DNA from: an uncultured Bacteroidales bacterium
GTDB lineage: Bacteria; Bacteroidota; Bacteroidia; Bacteroidales; Bacteroidaceae
Direction of reading: 5' to 3'
Assembly: GCA_902799355.1 (NCBI GenBank)
Contig: CADCAG010000003.1
Coordinates: 1-64,000, forward strand
DNA: 64,000 bases
The translations under genes and the position numbers were made by a program. This document shows, piece by piece, positions 7,494 through 16,305 of the stretch (position 1 is its first letter; each line of letters starts with the position of its first letter). The notes under the pieces are model-generated. The model was not told the origin of the DNA. It saw only the letters and a program-made list of their open reading frames with translations, and ran no database searches.

Positions 7494-8180
7494 TTAGTTT
7501 AACATATAGGTGTTTACTGCCGACAGGATGACATACCATGCGATGACGGCTGCCAGTCCGAAGATACCCAGGAAGAGTAGCATCGGTATACATGTCAGCA
7601 GGAAGATGTATTTAATCTCATTACCTTTCCAACCCCACGTCTTGAACTTCAGTGCGAACATCGGTATCTCGCTAATCAGCAGGTAGCTGCTGATAAAGAT
7701 GCCGACAATGATGTACCACTCCATACCCTCGAAGTATATCTGCTTGCCGTGCAGTCCACCAATCAGTGCTCCCCAGAAGAGGGCATTGGCAGGTGTCGGC
7801 AGTCCGATGAATCCCAAAGCCTGACGCTCGTCGAGGTTGAACTTCGCCAGACGAAGGGCGGAGAAGGCGGCGAGGATAAATGCCAGGAATGGCATTAATT
7901 GAGAATGGAGAATGGAGAATTGAGAGAGGTAGCTGAAGATGATGGCAGAGGGCGCAAAGCCGAAGGTGATGTCGTCAGCCAGCGAGTCGAGTTCCTTGCC
8001 GATAGGCGAAGAGACGTGCAACAGGCGAGCCACCATGCCATCGAAGAAATCGAAGACGGCACCGATGACGATAAACAGCAATGCCATGCGGTAGTCACCC
8101 AGGAAAGCCCAGTAGGTGGCTATGCAACCTGAAATGAGATTCAGGCAAGTGATGATATTTGGAATATTGAGTAACTTCAT
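7494..8180 (-). CDS. pssA: CDP-diacylglycerol-serine O-phosphatidyltransferase
   Basis: This integral membrane enzyme condenses CDP-diacylglycerol with L-serine to phosphatidylserine. The 228-residue product has the complete CDP-alcohol phosphotransferase motif D44-x2-D47-G48-x2-A51-R52-x8-G61-x3-D65-x3-D69 and several membrane helices. Its ATG overlaps the psd stop (TAATG), so the two phosphatidylethanolamine-synthesis genes are translationally coupled. Oddity: residues 86-96 (SQFSILHSQLM) are encoded by a low-complexity repeat, an in-frame insertion between the catalytic helix region and the ALRLAKFN helix. Confidence 0.95.
   Translation of the reverse strand: MKLLNIPNIITCLNLISGCIATYWAFLGDYRMALLFIVIGAVFDFFDGMVARLLHVSSPIGKELDSLADDITFGFAPSAIIFSYLSQFSILHSQLMPFLAFILAAFSALRLAKFNLDERQALGFIGLPTPANALFWGALIGGLHGKQIYFEGMEWYIIVGIFISSYLLISEIPMFALKFKTWGWKGNEIKYIFLLTCIPMLLFLGIFGLAAVIAWYVILSAVNTYMLN
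7894..7928. repeat. GAGAATG tandem repeat inside pssA
   Basis: ATTAATTGAGAATG-GAGAATG-GAGAATTGAGAG is a tandem of GAGAAT(G/T) units inside the pssA coding sequence. It keeps the reading frame and encodes SQFSILHSQLM. It resembles the noncoding GAAGAAT repeat at 58311. Confidence 0.75.
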
Positions 8181-8869
8181 TATGCCAATTTTGCTATAAC
8201 TGTCTGGTCACCCGTGGTGGGCTGACCCATCGTCACACAAGCGCGAGCGGTCAGTGGCAGATAGACATCAACGCGCGAACCCAGCTTGATGAAACCCAGG
8301 TGCTCGTCGATATAGCACTCCTCGCCCTCCTTGGCATAGGTCACGATGCGACGTGCCAAAGCACCGGCAATCTGACGACACAGAATGTCTTGTCCGTCAG
8401 GAGTGGTAATCATAATGTCGGCATGCTCGTTCTCCTCGCTGGCCTTAGGCAGCCATGCTTTGTGGTAGTTGCCGTTAAAGTGCTTCACGAACTTTACCTT
8501 GCCATCTATGGGGAACCAGTTGGCATGAACGTTCAGCGGACTCATGAAGATGCTGATCATGAGACGCTTGTCGTGGAAGTAGGTGTGCTCCTCGGCTTCC
8601 TCTACGACCACGATCTTTCCATCAGCAGGGGCAACGACCAACTTGTCGGTGTCACCATTGAAGTAACGGATAGGACAACGATAGAAGTTGAGGGCCATGA
8701 GCCATGCAGCACCAAAGATAACAACGAATATCCAGAAAGGAATGGTAGTGTCGAGGGCGTACCACAAGCCTGTGCCAATCAGGGCTATTGCCAGCATGCT
8801 GAGCGTGAGCTCGTTGGTGCCTTCACGATGTATTCTAATCTTTTTTAGTTTCTTAATTCTTTCTCCCAT
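8180..8869 (-). CDS. psd: Phosphatidylserine decarboxylase proenzyme
   Basis: Psd decarboxylates phosphatidylserine to phosphatidylethanolamine at the membrane. The 229-residue product from ATG 8869 is of the short type. It has membrane helices near residues 28-65 and the self-cleavage site [10 protein letters not shown], in which Gly197-Ser198 would be cut to give the pyruvoyl group. [11 protein letters not shown] and [12 protein letters not shown] are also typical. An upstream TTG frame through the repeat at 8911 was rejected. The stop overlaps the pssA start, giving a psd-pssA-DUF4834 unit. Confidence 0.93.
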   Translation of the reverse strand: MGERIKKLKKIRIHREGTNELTLSMLAIALIGTGLWYALDTTIPFWIFVVIFGAAWLMALNFYRCPIRYFNGDTDKLVVAPADGKIVVVEEAEEHTYFHDKRLMISIFMSPLNVHANWFPIDGKVKFVKHFNGNYHKAWLPKASEENEHADIMITTPDGQDILCRQIAGALARRIVTYAKEGEECYIDEHLGFIKLGSRVDVYLPLTARACVTMGQPTTGDQTVIAKLA

Positions 8870-8897
8870 GAGGTAGTTAATAGTATTCTTTGTTGTG

Positions 8898-8905
8898 CAA
8901 AGGTA
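8898..8905 (-). promoter_or_regulatory. psd operon promoter -7 box
   Basis: On the minus strand this reads TACCTTTG, a match to TAnnTTTG, 28 bases upstream of the psd ATG. The -33 side falls in the AT-rich repeat and has no clear TTTG at the right spacing. Confidence 0.5.
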
Positions 8906-8910
8906 CAAAA

Positions 8911-8940
8911 TAATTCTTAATTCATAATTCATAATTCATA
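8911..8940. repeat. AATTCATA tandem repeat upstream of psd
   Basis: TAATTC-TTAATTCATAATTCATAATTCATA: four AATTC units at 7-9 base spacing in the divergent region between psd and dnaE. It probably overlaps the psd -33 region. Confidence 0.7.
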
Positions 8941-8945
8941 TTTTT

Positions 8946-8977
8946 TTTGGTTATTTCGGTATTTTGCCGTAACTTTG
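8946..8977 (+). promoter_or_regulatory. dnaE promoter
   Basis: TTTG at 8946-8949, a 20-base spacer, then TAACTTTG at 8970-8977. Both elements match the Bacteroidetes sigma-ABfr consensus at the right distance. Transcription should start at about 8983, 25 bases before the dnaE ATG. Confidence 0.75.
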
Positions 8978-9007
8978 AGGCTCGAAAGCGAAAAAGCGAC
9001 GCATTTT

Positions 9008-12000
9008 ATGGAAGATTTCATTCACTTACACGTACATACATATTACTCTATACTTGACGGACAGTCGAGTATCAAACGACTGGTGGATAAGGCTGTTGCC
9101 AATGGTATGAGGGGCATGGCCATTACCGACCATGGCGATATGTTCGGCATCAAGGAATTCCACGACTATGTGGGTGGCATCAACAAAGGACGCAAGAAGG
9201 AAGGGCTGGATCCCTTTATCCCCATCTTCGGTTGCGAGATGTATGTGTCGCGTCATGGCTCGAAGTCGCTACGTCGCGGTAAGGAGGACCAGGGTGGCTA
9301 CCACCTTATTGTATTAGCCAAGAACTACAAAGGCTATAAGAACCTTATTAAGCTGGTCAGCAACTCCTGGGTGGACGGCTACTATATGCGTCCCCGTACG
9401 GACCGCGAAGACCTGGAGCGTTACCACGAGGGCTTGATGGTCTGCTCGGCATGTATTGCCGGTGAGGTGCCTGCCAAGATATTGAAAGGCGACATTGAGG
9501 GAGCCCGCGAAGCTATTGAGTGGTATCATAACCTCTTCGGTGACGACTACTATCTGGAGTTGCAGCGCCATGAGGTGAAAGACCCCAGCATCCGTGCCAA
9601 CCGCGAGACGTACCCGTTGCAGCAGAAAGCCAACAAGGTGCTGATAGATCTGGCCCGTGAGTATGGCATCAAGCTCGTCTGCACCAACGATGCCCACTTT
9701 GTGGACCAGGAGAATGCTGAGGCCCACGACCACCTGTTGTGCCTGTCGACGGGCAAGGAGCTGGACGATCCCACGCGTATGCTCTACTCCAAGCAGGAGT
9801 GGTTCAAGACCCGCGAAGAGATGAACGATGTCTTCTCTGACATTCCTGAGGCGCTGTCTAATACGTTGGAACTGCTGGAGAAGACCGAGATATACAGCAT
9901 TGACCACGACCCCATCATGCCGTTCTTCCCCATTCCTGAGGAGTTCGGTACGGAGGAGCAGTGGCGCCAGAAGTTCACCGAGGATGATCTCTTTAAGGAG
10001 TTTACCTCTGATGAAAACGGAGAGAACCCGTTGCCACAGGAGGAGGGCGAGAAGAAAATCAAGAAGCTCGGTGGTTATGACAAACTCTACCGCATTAAGT
10101 TCGAGGCCGACTACTTGGCGAAGTTGGCCTATGAGGGTGCTGCGAAGCGTTATGGCACGCCGTTGCCCAAGGAGGTCGACGACCGTGTGCGCTTTGAGTT
10201 GCACATCATGAAGACGATGGGTTTCCCTGGCTACTTCCTCATTGTGCAGGACTTCATCAACTCTGCCCGCGACGAGTTGGGCGTGATGGTAGGTCCAGGC
10301 CGTGGCTCTGCAGCCGGTAGCGTAGTGGCTTACTGTCTGGGTATCACGAAGATAGACCCATTGAAGTACGACCTGCTGTTTGAGCGTTTCCTGAATCCTG
10401 ACCGTATCTCACTGCCCGATATCGATACCGATTTCGATGACGATGGTCGTGGTAAGGTGCTGAAGTGGGTGATGGATAAGTACGGCCATGAGAACTGTGC
10501 ACATATCATTACCTACGCCACGATGGCCACGAAGAACTCCATCAAGGATGTGGCACGTGTGGAGAAGGTTCCTATTCCGGTATCGAATGCATTGTGTAAG
10601 GCTATCCCTGATCGTCTTCCTGATGTGGATGGTAAGACACCAAAGATGAATCTTACCAATGCTATTAAGGCTGTTCCTGAGCTTCAGGAAGCGGAGGCAT
10701 CGGCAGACCCTGCTCTGCGCAATACCATCAAATATGCGAAGATGCTGGAAGGCACCGTGCGTGGCACGGGTATCCATGCCTGTGGCTTCATTATCTGTCG
10801 CGACCCGATTAGCGACTGGGTGCCTGTGTCTACTGCCGACGACCCCGACTTCAAGGATGTGAAGACCAACTGTACGCAGTATGATGGTCACGTCATTGAG
10901 TCGACAGGTCTGATTAAGATGGACTTCCTTGGACTGAAGACGCTGTCCGAGATGAAGGAGGCCTGCGCCGTGATTAAACAGACACGCGGCATTGATGTCG
11001 ATCTGGATACCATTCCCATCGACGACCCCAAGACCTTCGAGCTCTATCAACAGGGACGCACCATTGGCACGTTCCAGTTTGAGTCGGCGGGTATGCAGAA
11101 ATATCTGCGTGAACTGAAACCTACCGTCTTTGAGGATCTTATCGCTATGAACGCCCTCTACCGTCCAGGACCTATGGGCTACATTCCGCAGTTCATCCGT
11201 CGTAAGCATGGCGAGGAGCCTATCACCTACGATATCCCCGTCATGGAGAAATACCTGAAGGATACTTACGGCATTACCGTCTATCAGGAGCAGGTGATGT
11301 TGCTCTCGCGTCTGCTGGCCGACTTCACCCGTGGTGAGAGCGATGCCCTTCGTAAGGCCATGGGTAAGAAAAAGAAGGATATCGTTGACGCCATGAAACC
11401 GAAATTCATTGAGGGTGGTAAGAAGAACGGTCACGATCCGAAGGTGCTCGACAAGATATGGAGCGACTGGGAAGCCTTCGCCTCCTATGCCTTCAACAAG
11501 TCGCATGCTGCCTGCTACTCGTGGGTGGCCTATCAGACGGCTTACCTCAAGGCCAACTATCCTGCTGAGTTCATGGCGGCTATCATGAGTCGTCGTCGTG
11601 ACCAGATAACGGAAATCACGAAGTTGATGGATGAGTGCAAGGCCATGGGCATTGCCACGCTGGGTCCGGATGTCAACGAGTCGTACCAGAAGTTCGGTGT
11701 GAACAAGAAGGGCGAGATACGTTTCGGACTGGCAGCCATCAAGGGTATGGGCGACAATGTGGCGCAGGCTATCATTGACGAGCGTGAGAAGAACGGTCCC
11801 TACAAGGATATCTTCGACTTCGTGCAGCGCGTCAATTTCGGACAGGTCAACCGTAAGGCTTTTGAAGCCTTGGCACTGAGTGGTGGTTTCGATAGCTTCG
11901 GTATTCGTCGTGAGGACTTCTTTGCAACGAATAGCAAGGGTGAAACGCTGATAGAAATTGTGATGCGCTACGGACAGCTCTACCAGACGGAGCAGCAACA

Positions 12001-12736
12001 GGCACAGACCTCGCTGTTCGGTGACTTCGGCGCTTTGGAGATACAGACACCTACACTGCCGAAGAGCGATGAGCGATGGAGCGATATCGAGCGTCTGAAC
12101 AAGGAACGCGAGTTGGTGGGTATCTACCTGTCGGCACATCCCTTGGACGAATATAAGATAGTGCTCGACAATCTGTGTAATACCCGTTGCGACGAATTGG
12201 ATGATATCGGCAATCTGGCAGGTCGCGAAGATGTCACCATCGGTGGTATCGTCACTGCCGTACGTACGGGTTTCACCAAGAATGGTAAGCCCTTTGGCAT
12301 AGTGACCCTCGAAGACTTCGTGGGCTCTGGCGAGCTGCCGCTGTTTGGTGAGACATGGGGTGACAAGTCGGGATTCTTCACCATTGGCGCTTCGGTATAT
12401 ATCACGGGTAAGGTCAAGCCGCGCTTCTCGTATAACCCCGATGGTCCCAAAGACCTGGGCATTACGGGTGTGGAGTTCCTGCAGACCATCAAGGAGCGTG
12501 CCATCGACCGCATCACCATCTCGCTGACTACCGACCTCTTGAATGATGAGGTGGTGACAGAGTTGGGTGAACTGATTGCCGCTCATCCTGGCAAGACCAA
12601 CCTCTTCTTCCAACTGCACGACCTGACGGGTAAGAACCATGTACTCCTGAAGAGTACCTCCAAGATGGTGGATGTAAAGAGCGAACTGATACAGTTTATT
12701 GAACAATCGCCAGCATTGGACTACAAGATAAATTAA
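9008..12736 (+). CDS. dnaE: DNA polymerase III alpha subunit
   Basis: DnaE is the catalytic subunit of the replicative polymerase. The 1242-residue product starts at ATG 9008 with the PHP-domain motif HLHVHTYYSILDGQSS. Catalytic palm aspartates are in PDIDTDF (about 469-475), and GPGRGSAAGS lies shortly before. The thumb/fingers part has YRPGPMGYIPQF and FNKSHAACYSWVAYQTAYLK, and the C-terminal third carries the helix-hairpin-helix and OB domains (GGIVTAVRTGFTKNGKPFG). An in-frame TTG 33 bases upstream was rejected. Length and motifs are ordinary. Confidence 0.98.
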   Translation: MEDFIHLHVHTYYSILDGQSSIKRLVDKAVANGMRGMAITDHGDMFGIKEFHDYVGGINKGRKKEGLDPFIPIFGCEMYVSRHGSKSLRRGKEDQGGYHLIVLAKNYKGYKNLIKLVSNSWVDGYYMRPRTDREDLERYHEGLMVCSACIAGEVPAKILKGDIEGAREAIEWYHNLFGDDYYLELQRHEVKDPSIRANRETYPLQQKANKVLIDLAREYGIKLVCTNDAHFVDQENAEAHDHLLCLSTGKELDDPTRMLYSKQEWFKTREEMNDVFSDIPEALSNTLELLEKTEIYSIDHDPIMPFFPIPEEFGTEEQWRQKFTEDDLFKEFTSDENGENPLPQEEGEKKIKKLGGYDKLYRIKFEADYLAKLAYEGAAKRYGTPLPKEVDDRVRFELHIMKTMGFPGYFLIVQDFINSARDELGVMVGPGRGSAAGSVVAYCLGITKIDPLKYDLLFERFLNPDRISLPDIDTDFDDDGRGKVLKWVMDKYGHENCAHIITYATMATKNSIKDVARVEKVPIPVSNALCKAIPDRLPDVDGKTPKMNLTNAIKAVPELQEAEASADPALRNTIKYAKMLEGTVRGTGIHACGFIICRDPISDWVPVSTADDPDFKDVKTNCTQYDGHVIESTGLIKMDFLGLKTLSEMKEACAVIKQTRGIDVDLDTIPIDDPKTFELYQQGRTIGTFQFESAGMQKYLRELKPTVFEDLIAMNALYRPGPMGYIPQFIRRKHGEEPITYDIPVMEKYLKDTYGITVYQEQVMLLSRLLADFTRGESDALRKAMGKKKKDIVDAMKPKFIEGGKKNGHDPKVLDKIWSDWEAFASYAFNKSHAACYSWVAYQTAYLKANYPAEFMAAIMSRRRDQITEITKLMDECKAMGIATLGPDVNESYQKFGVNKKGEIRFGLAAIKGMGDNVAQAIIDEREKNGPYKDIFDFVQRVNFGQVNRKAFEALALSGGFDSFGIRREDFFATNSKGETLIEIVMRYGQLYQTEQQQAQTSLFGDFGALEIQTPTLPKSDERWSDIERLNKERELVGIYLSAHPLDEYKIVLDNLCNTRCDELDDIGNLAGREDVTIGGIVTAVRTGFTKNGKPFGIVTLEDFVGSGELPLFGETWGDKSGFFTIGASVYITGKVKPRFSYNPDGPKDLGITGVEFLQTIKERAIDRITISLTTDLLNDEVVTELGELIAAHPGKTNLFFQLHDLTGKNHVLLKSTSKMVDVKSELIQFIEQSPALDYKIN

Positions 12737-12743
12737 ACCTGAG

Positions 12744-12778
12744 CCCCCTAAGTTAGGGGGCAATAGGGGTCTGAACAA
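12744..12778 (+). repeat. Palindromic element PE-B, copy 1 (CCCCCTAAGTTAGGGGG)
   Basis: A 17-base palindrome, CCCCCTAAGTTAGGGGG, is followed by a spacer and AGGGGTCTGAACAA. It lies just after the dnaE stop. Copy 2 (12838-12870) is the inverse complement and a third copy lies inside cbiP (32902-32939). The palindrome without a T-run is not a standard terminator. Confidence 0.9.
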
Positions 12779-12837
12779 TGGCATAGATTTTGCAAGTAAC
12801 TAATAAACAATATTGTATAACCCTGGGGTGATGACGT

Positions 12838-12870
12838 TTGTTCAGACCCCCAACCCCCTAACTTAGGGGG
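12838..12870 (-). repeat. Palindromic element PE-B, copy 2, inverted
   Basis: TTGTTCAGACCCCC-AA-CCCCCTAACTTAGGGGG is the reverse complement of copy 1. The pair flanks 59 bases, so the whole of 12744-12870 can fold into a long stem. It ends 17 bases before the trxA ATG. Confidence 0.9.
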
Positions 12871-12887
12871 CAAATGATTTTAAGATT

Positions 12888-13202
12888 ATGGAAGTAACAA
12901 TCACAAATGAGAATTTCGAGAGCCTGAAGAATGGCGAGCAGCCATTAGTGGTAGATTTCTGGGCAACATGGTGCGGTCCCTGCCGTATGATTGCTCCTGT
13001 TATTGCTGAGTTGGCCAAGGCCTATGACGGCAAGATTACTGTCGGCAAGTGCGATGTTGAGGAGTGCGAGGAGCTGGCTGCTGAGTTCGGCATCCGTAAC
13101 ATCCCTACCATCCTCTTCTTCAAGGGCGGACAGGTTGTTGACAAGCTGATTGGCGCACAGCCCAAGGCTAATATCGAGGCAAAGATCCAGGCATTGCTGT
13201 AA
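12888..13202 (+). CDS. trxA: Thioredoxin
   Basis: Small cytoplasmic dithiol oxidoreductase that reduces protein disulfides using thioredoxin reductase. The 104-residue product has the WCGPC active site (Cys29, Cys32) after FWAT, the cis-Pro segment NIPTILFF, and a typical C-terminal helix. Its length is standard. The gene follows the inverted PE-B pair and is 8 bases ahead of a HAD phosphatase gene, with which it may be co-transcribed. Confidence 0.95.
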   Translation: MEVTITNENFESLKNGEQPLVVDFWATWCGPCRMIAPVIAELAKAYDGKITVGKCDVEECEELAAEFGIRNIPTILFFKGGQVVDKLIGAQPKANIEAKIQALL

Positions 13203-13210
13203 TCAGCTGC

Positions 13211-13918
13211 ATGAGATATAGAGACCTTTTTGTCGACTTCGACGATACACTGTACGATACTCATGGCAATGCTGTCATTGCGCTGAAGGAGACCTTCGAG
13301 GCGTTCCATCTGGAGCGTTATTTCAGTGACCCGCAAGTGTTCTATGATGCCTATTGGCTTGCGAACATTGACTTGTGGAGTCACTATTCTAAGGGCGACA
13401 TCACGCGCGACTACCTTATCGTGGAACGGTTTCGTCGTCCATTGAGCGTGGGCGACGGTTTATCCGTCACCGAAGCGTTTTGCTTGGAGGTCAGCGACGT
13501 CTTCCTTGACTTCTGCTCCAACAAGCCTGGGGTAGTAGAAGGTGCCCATGAGTTGATGGACTACCTGAAAGGGAAAGGCTATCGCATGCACATGACCAGC
13601 AACGGTTTCCATGAGGTACAGTATAAGAAGTTGGCAGCCTGTGGACTGAAGGACTATTTTGACACCATCATCCTCAGTGAGGATGCGGGTGTCAACAAAC
13701 CTTCGCCACTCTATTTCGACTATGCCCTGAAGATGTCTGGCGCAGACCGTCAGACCACCTTGATGATTGGTGACAACCTGCAGACAGACATTCAGGGAGC
13801 ACTCAATGCCGGCATCGATGCGATGCTCTTCAACCGTTGGGGCGTCGATGTCGATGAGGCTGACAAACGACCGACCTTTGTGGTAGACCGTTTGCTACAA
13901 ATCAAAGAGCTGTTGTAA
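13211..13918 (+). CDS. HAD-superfamily phosphatase, YjjG-like nucleotidase
   Basis: The 235-residue product has HAD motif I D9-F-D11-D-T (VDFDDTLYD), motif II MTSNGF, the motif III Lys in VNKPSPLYFDYAL, and motif IV MIGDNLQTDIQGA. The helical cap and overall length fit the YjjG/noncanonical pyrimidine nucleotidase group, which hydrolyses nucleoside monophosphates such as dUMP or modified pyrimidine nucleotides. Exact substrate cannot be read from sequence. It lies between trxA and cobS with short gaps; a role as an alpha-ribazole-phosphate phosphatase for the cobSUT genes is conceivable but speculative. Confidence 0.8.
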   Translation: MRYRDLFVDFDDTLYDTHGNAVIALKETFEAFHLERYFSDPQVFYDAYWLANIDLWSHYSKGDITRDYLIVERFRRPLSVGDGLSVTEAFCLEVSDVFLDFCSNKPGVVEGAHELMDYLKGKGYRMHMTSNGFHEVQYKKLAACGLKDYFDTIILSEDAGVNKPSPLYFDYALKMSGADRQTTLMIGDNLQTDIQGALNAGIDAMLFNRWGVDVDEADKRPTFVVDRLLQIKELL

Positions 13919-13926
13919 TTACGGAT

Positions 13927-14706
13927 ATGCAGACGAACATAGACCAGACAAGATGGTATGAACGCATCTGGGCAGCCTTTATCTTCTTTACCCGACTGCC
14001 TTTCTGGCGCTGGCACCAGCCGCCACAGGCGTGCTATAAGACGGTGGTGGAACACTGGCCACTGACAGGCTGGCTGACGGGAGGACTGATGGCGGCGACA
14101 TTGTGGGTGGGCAGCCACTATCTGCCGTATCTCGTGGCCGTACTGCTGGCTGTCGTGGTCAGACTGCTGGTCACAGGAGCGCTGCATGAAGACGGCTTGG
14201 CCGACTTCCTAGATGGCTTTGGCGGAGGTGGTCACGACCGTGAGCGCATCCTGACCATCATGAAGGACTCGCACATCGGCACCTATGGTGTCTTGGGACT
14301 GATTGTCTACGAACTGCTCCTGGTGGCAGCGCTCTATTCCCTTCCCCCCACACTGGCTGCACTTACCATCCTTGCTGCCGACCCGTATGCCAAGATGGTG
14401 ACAGCCCAGCTTATTTCGATGATGCCTTATGCCCGTAAGGAAGAGGAGGCCAAGAACAAGACCATCTATCGGAAGATGCAGTGGCCTGCAGGCATTAGCC
14501 TGGCCATCCAGGGCTTGTTGCCAATGGGCTTATATCTGTGGTACACAGGGCTGCCATGGGAGCTTATTATCTTCCTACCCTGTCTGGCAATGTATCTGCT
14601 TTATCTGCTGATATGGAACCGTCTGCGTGGCTATACGGGCGACTGCTGCGGTGCCGTCTGCCTGTTGGTGGAACTTACCGTCTATTTAGTCGTTTGTGCG
14701 CTATGA
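13927..14706 (+). CDS. cobS: Adenosylcobinamide-GDP ribazoletransferase
   Basis: CobS joins adenosylcobinamide-GDP with alpha-ribazole (or its phosphate) at the membrane, the last assembly step of cobalamin. The 259-residue product shows FFTRLPFWRW near the N-terminus, the metal-binding HEDGLADFLDGFGGG (about 87-101), MKDSHIGTYGVLGL (about 114-127) and several membrane helices. The length is usual. Its stop overlaps the cobU ATG by ATGA, so the genes are translationally coupled. Confidence 0.95.
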   Translation: MQTNIDQTRWYERIWAAFIFFTRLPFWRWHQPPQACYKTVVEHWPLTGWLTGGLMAATLWVGSHYLPYLVAVLLAVVVRLLVTGALHEDGLADFLDGFGGGGHDRERILTIMKDSHIGTYGVLGLIVYELLLVAALYSLPPTLAALTILAADPYAKMVTAQLISMMPYARKEEEAKNKTIYRKMQWPAGISLAIQGLLPMGLYLWYTGLPWELIIFLPCLAMYLLYLLIWNRLRGYTGDCCGAVCLLVELTVYLVVCAL

Positions 14707-15212
14707 AGAAGGTAATCCTTATTACTGGTGGTCAGCGCTCTGGCAAGAGCACGAAGGCCGAGACGCTAGCGTTGAGTCTGAGCACGAATCCCGTCTATGT
14801 GGCTACTGCCAAGGTGTGGGATGAGGAGTTCCGTGAACGGGTACGCCGCCATCAGGAACGTCGTGGTCCGGAGTGGACGAATATCGAGGAGGAGCTATAC
14901 CTTAGCCGACACCACCTGACGGGTAGGGTAGTGGTTGTTGACTGTGTGACGCTGTGGCTCACTAACTTCTTTTTCTCTCATGATGAAGATGTCAACCGCT
15001 CTTTGGAAGCTGCCAAGCAGGAGTTCGATGCCTTTACAGCCCCCGATGCCACCTATATCTTTGTGACTAACGAGATTGGTATGGGTGGCGTCAGCGACAA
15101 CGTGATGCAGCGTAAGTTCTCAGACCTGCAAGGTTGGATGAACCAGTATATTGCATCAAAAGCCGACGAAGTCATACTGATGGTCAGCGGAATACCTGTA
15201 AAAATAAAATGA
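14703..15212 (+). CDS. cobU: Adenosylcobinamide kinase / guanylyltransferase
   Basis: Bifunctional enzyme that phosphorylates adenosylcobinamide and transfers GMP to it, giving AdoCbi-GDP for CobS. The 170-residue product has the P-loop GGQRSGKST (9-17) and His50 in RRHQERRGPEW, the position guanylylated in the Salmonella enzyme. VDCVTLWLTNF and TNEIGMGGVSDN are also characteristic. The ATG at 14703 overlaps the cobS stop, and its own TGA overlaps the cobT ATG; longer upstream frames were rejected. Confidence 0.95.
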   Translation: MKKVILITGGQRSGKSTKAETLALSLSTNPVYVATAKVWDEEFRERVRRHQERRGPEWTNIEEELYLSRHHLTGRVVVVDCVTLWLTNFFFSHDEDVNRSLEAAKQEFDAFTAPDATYIFVTNEIGMGGVSDNVMQRKFSDLQGWMNQYIASKADEVILMVSGIPVKIK

Positions 15213-16258
15213 AATCATTCGACATACATCCTGTTAACCGTTCACTAGAGCAGGCAATTCAAGCGAAGATTGACAACCTGAACAAACCCAAGGGTTCGCT
15301 GGGACGCTTGGAGGAACTGGCTATGCAGGTATGCTTGGTTCAGCAGACGGTGGAACCGACGCTGGCTCATCCCTGCCATCTGTTGTTGGGTGGTGACCAC
15401 GGTATTGAACGTGAGGGTGTCAGCGTCTCGCCCCGTGAGGTCACGTGGCAGCAGATGATTAACTTCACCCGTGGTGGTGGAGGCGTCAATATGTTCTGCC
15501 GTCAGCATGGCTTTAAGCTCCGCATAGTCGATGTGGGTGTGGACTACGATTTGTCGGATATTCCTGGTATTCTCAATCGCAAGATAGCCCGTGGCACGAA
15601 GAATTTTCTCTATGAGCCCGCGATGAGCGAAGAAGAATATGACCAAGCCATCGCTGTGGGCGTCGATTTAGTCGATGCCTGCTGTGCTGAGGGCTGTCGT
15701 GTGTTGAGTATCGGCGAGATGGGTATTGCCAATACGTCGCCCTCCAGCATCTGGATGCACCTCTTCGGCAACATCCCTCTTGATGAGTGTATTGGCGCTG
15801 GTGCTGGCCTCAATAACGATGGCATCCGTCATAAATATGAAGTTTTGAAGAAAGCTGTAGATAGGTTTAATGGGCTTAATGGGCAGCCTATTAAACCCAT
15901 TAAACCCATAATGTTCTTCGGTGGCTTCGAGATGGTGGCCGCCATTGGCGCTATGCTGCGTGCTGCCGAGCAACACCTTATTATATTAGTCGATGGCTTC
16001 ATTATGACGGCCTGTGCCATTGCAGCCATCCGTCTCTATCCTGCCTCGCAGGACTACATGATCTTCACCCATTGTGGTGATGAGAGTGGTCACAAGCGCA
16101 TGCTCGACATCGTTGCTGCTAAGCCCCTGTTGCATCTTGGCCTGCGCCTTGGAGAGGGAACTGGAGCCCTCTGCGCCTTCCCCATTGTCGACTCTGCCGT
16201 CCGCATGATGAACGAGATGAACAACTTCGACAACGCGAAGATTACCAAGTACTTCTAA
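15209..16258 (+). CDS. cobT: Nicotinate-nucleotide-dimethylbenzimidazole phosphoribosyltransferase
   Basis: CobT makes alpha-ribazole phosphate from nicotinate mononucleotide and a lower-ligand base, activating the base for CobS. The 349-residue product has LNKPKGSLGRLEELA, GGDHGIEREGVS, GEMGIANTSPSS, and the C-terminal LGLRLGEGTGAL containing the catalytic Glu. Its ATG at 15209 overlaps the cobU stop (ATGA). Oddity: residues about 219-234 (NGLNGQPIKPIKPI) are encoded by an inverted repeat inserted in frame just before FFGGFEMVAAIGAML, where relatives have a short linker. Confidence 0.95.
   Translation: MKSFDIHPVNRSLEQAIQAKIDNLNKPKGSLGRLEELAMQVCLVQQTVEPTLAHPCHLLLGGDHGIEREGVSVSPREVTWQQMINFTRGGGGVNMFCRQHGFKLRIVDVGVDYDLSDIPGILNRKIARGTKNFLYEPAMSEEEYDQAIAVGVDLVDACCAEGCRVLSIGEMGIANTSPSSIWMHLFGNIPLDECIGAGAGLNNDGIRHKYEVLKKAVDRFNGLNGQPIKPIKPIMFFGGFEMVAAIGAMLRAAEQHLIILVDGFIMTACAIAAIRLYPASQDYMIFTHCGDESGHKRMLDIVAAKPLLHLGLRLGEGTGALCAFPIVDSAVRMMNEMNNFDNAKITKYF
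15864..15907. repeat. GGTTTAATGGG inverted repeat inside cobT
   Basis: Left arm GGTTTAATGGGCTTAATGGG, right arm TATTAAACCCATTAAACCC. The 44 bases form an imperfect hairpin whose arms are themselves tandem TTAATGGG units. It is a multiple-of-three insertion in cobT and encodes NGLNGQPIKPIKP. Confidence 0.85.
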
Positions 16259-16305
16259 AACAGATAATAAAAGGTATGTCACTCACCTGGCATAAACAAA
16301 TTCAC

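Noticed and set aside
10409-12784. A 791-codon open frame on the minus strand opposite dnaE
   Set aside because: It is the mirror of a GC-rich, strongly coding gene with full DnaE motifs; the product has low-complexity composition and no recognisable domain.
12744-12870. Ordinary intrinsic terminator of dnaE
   Set aside because: The palindromes lack a T-run, come as an inverted pair and recur inside the cbiP coding sequence.
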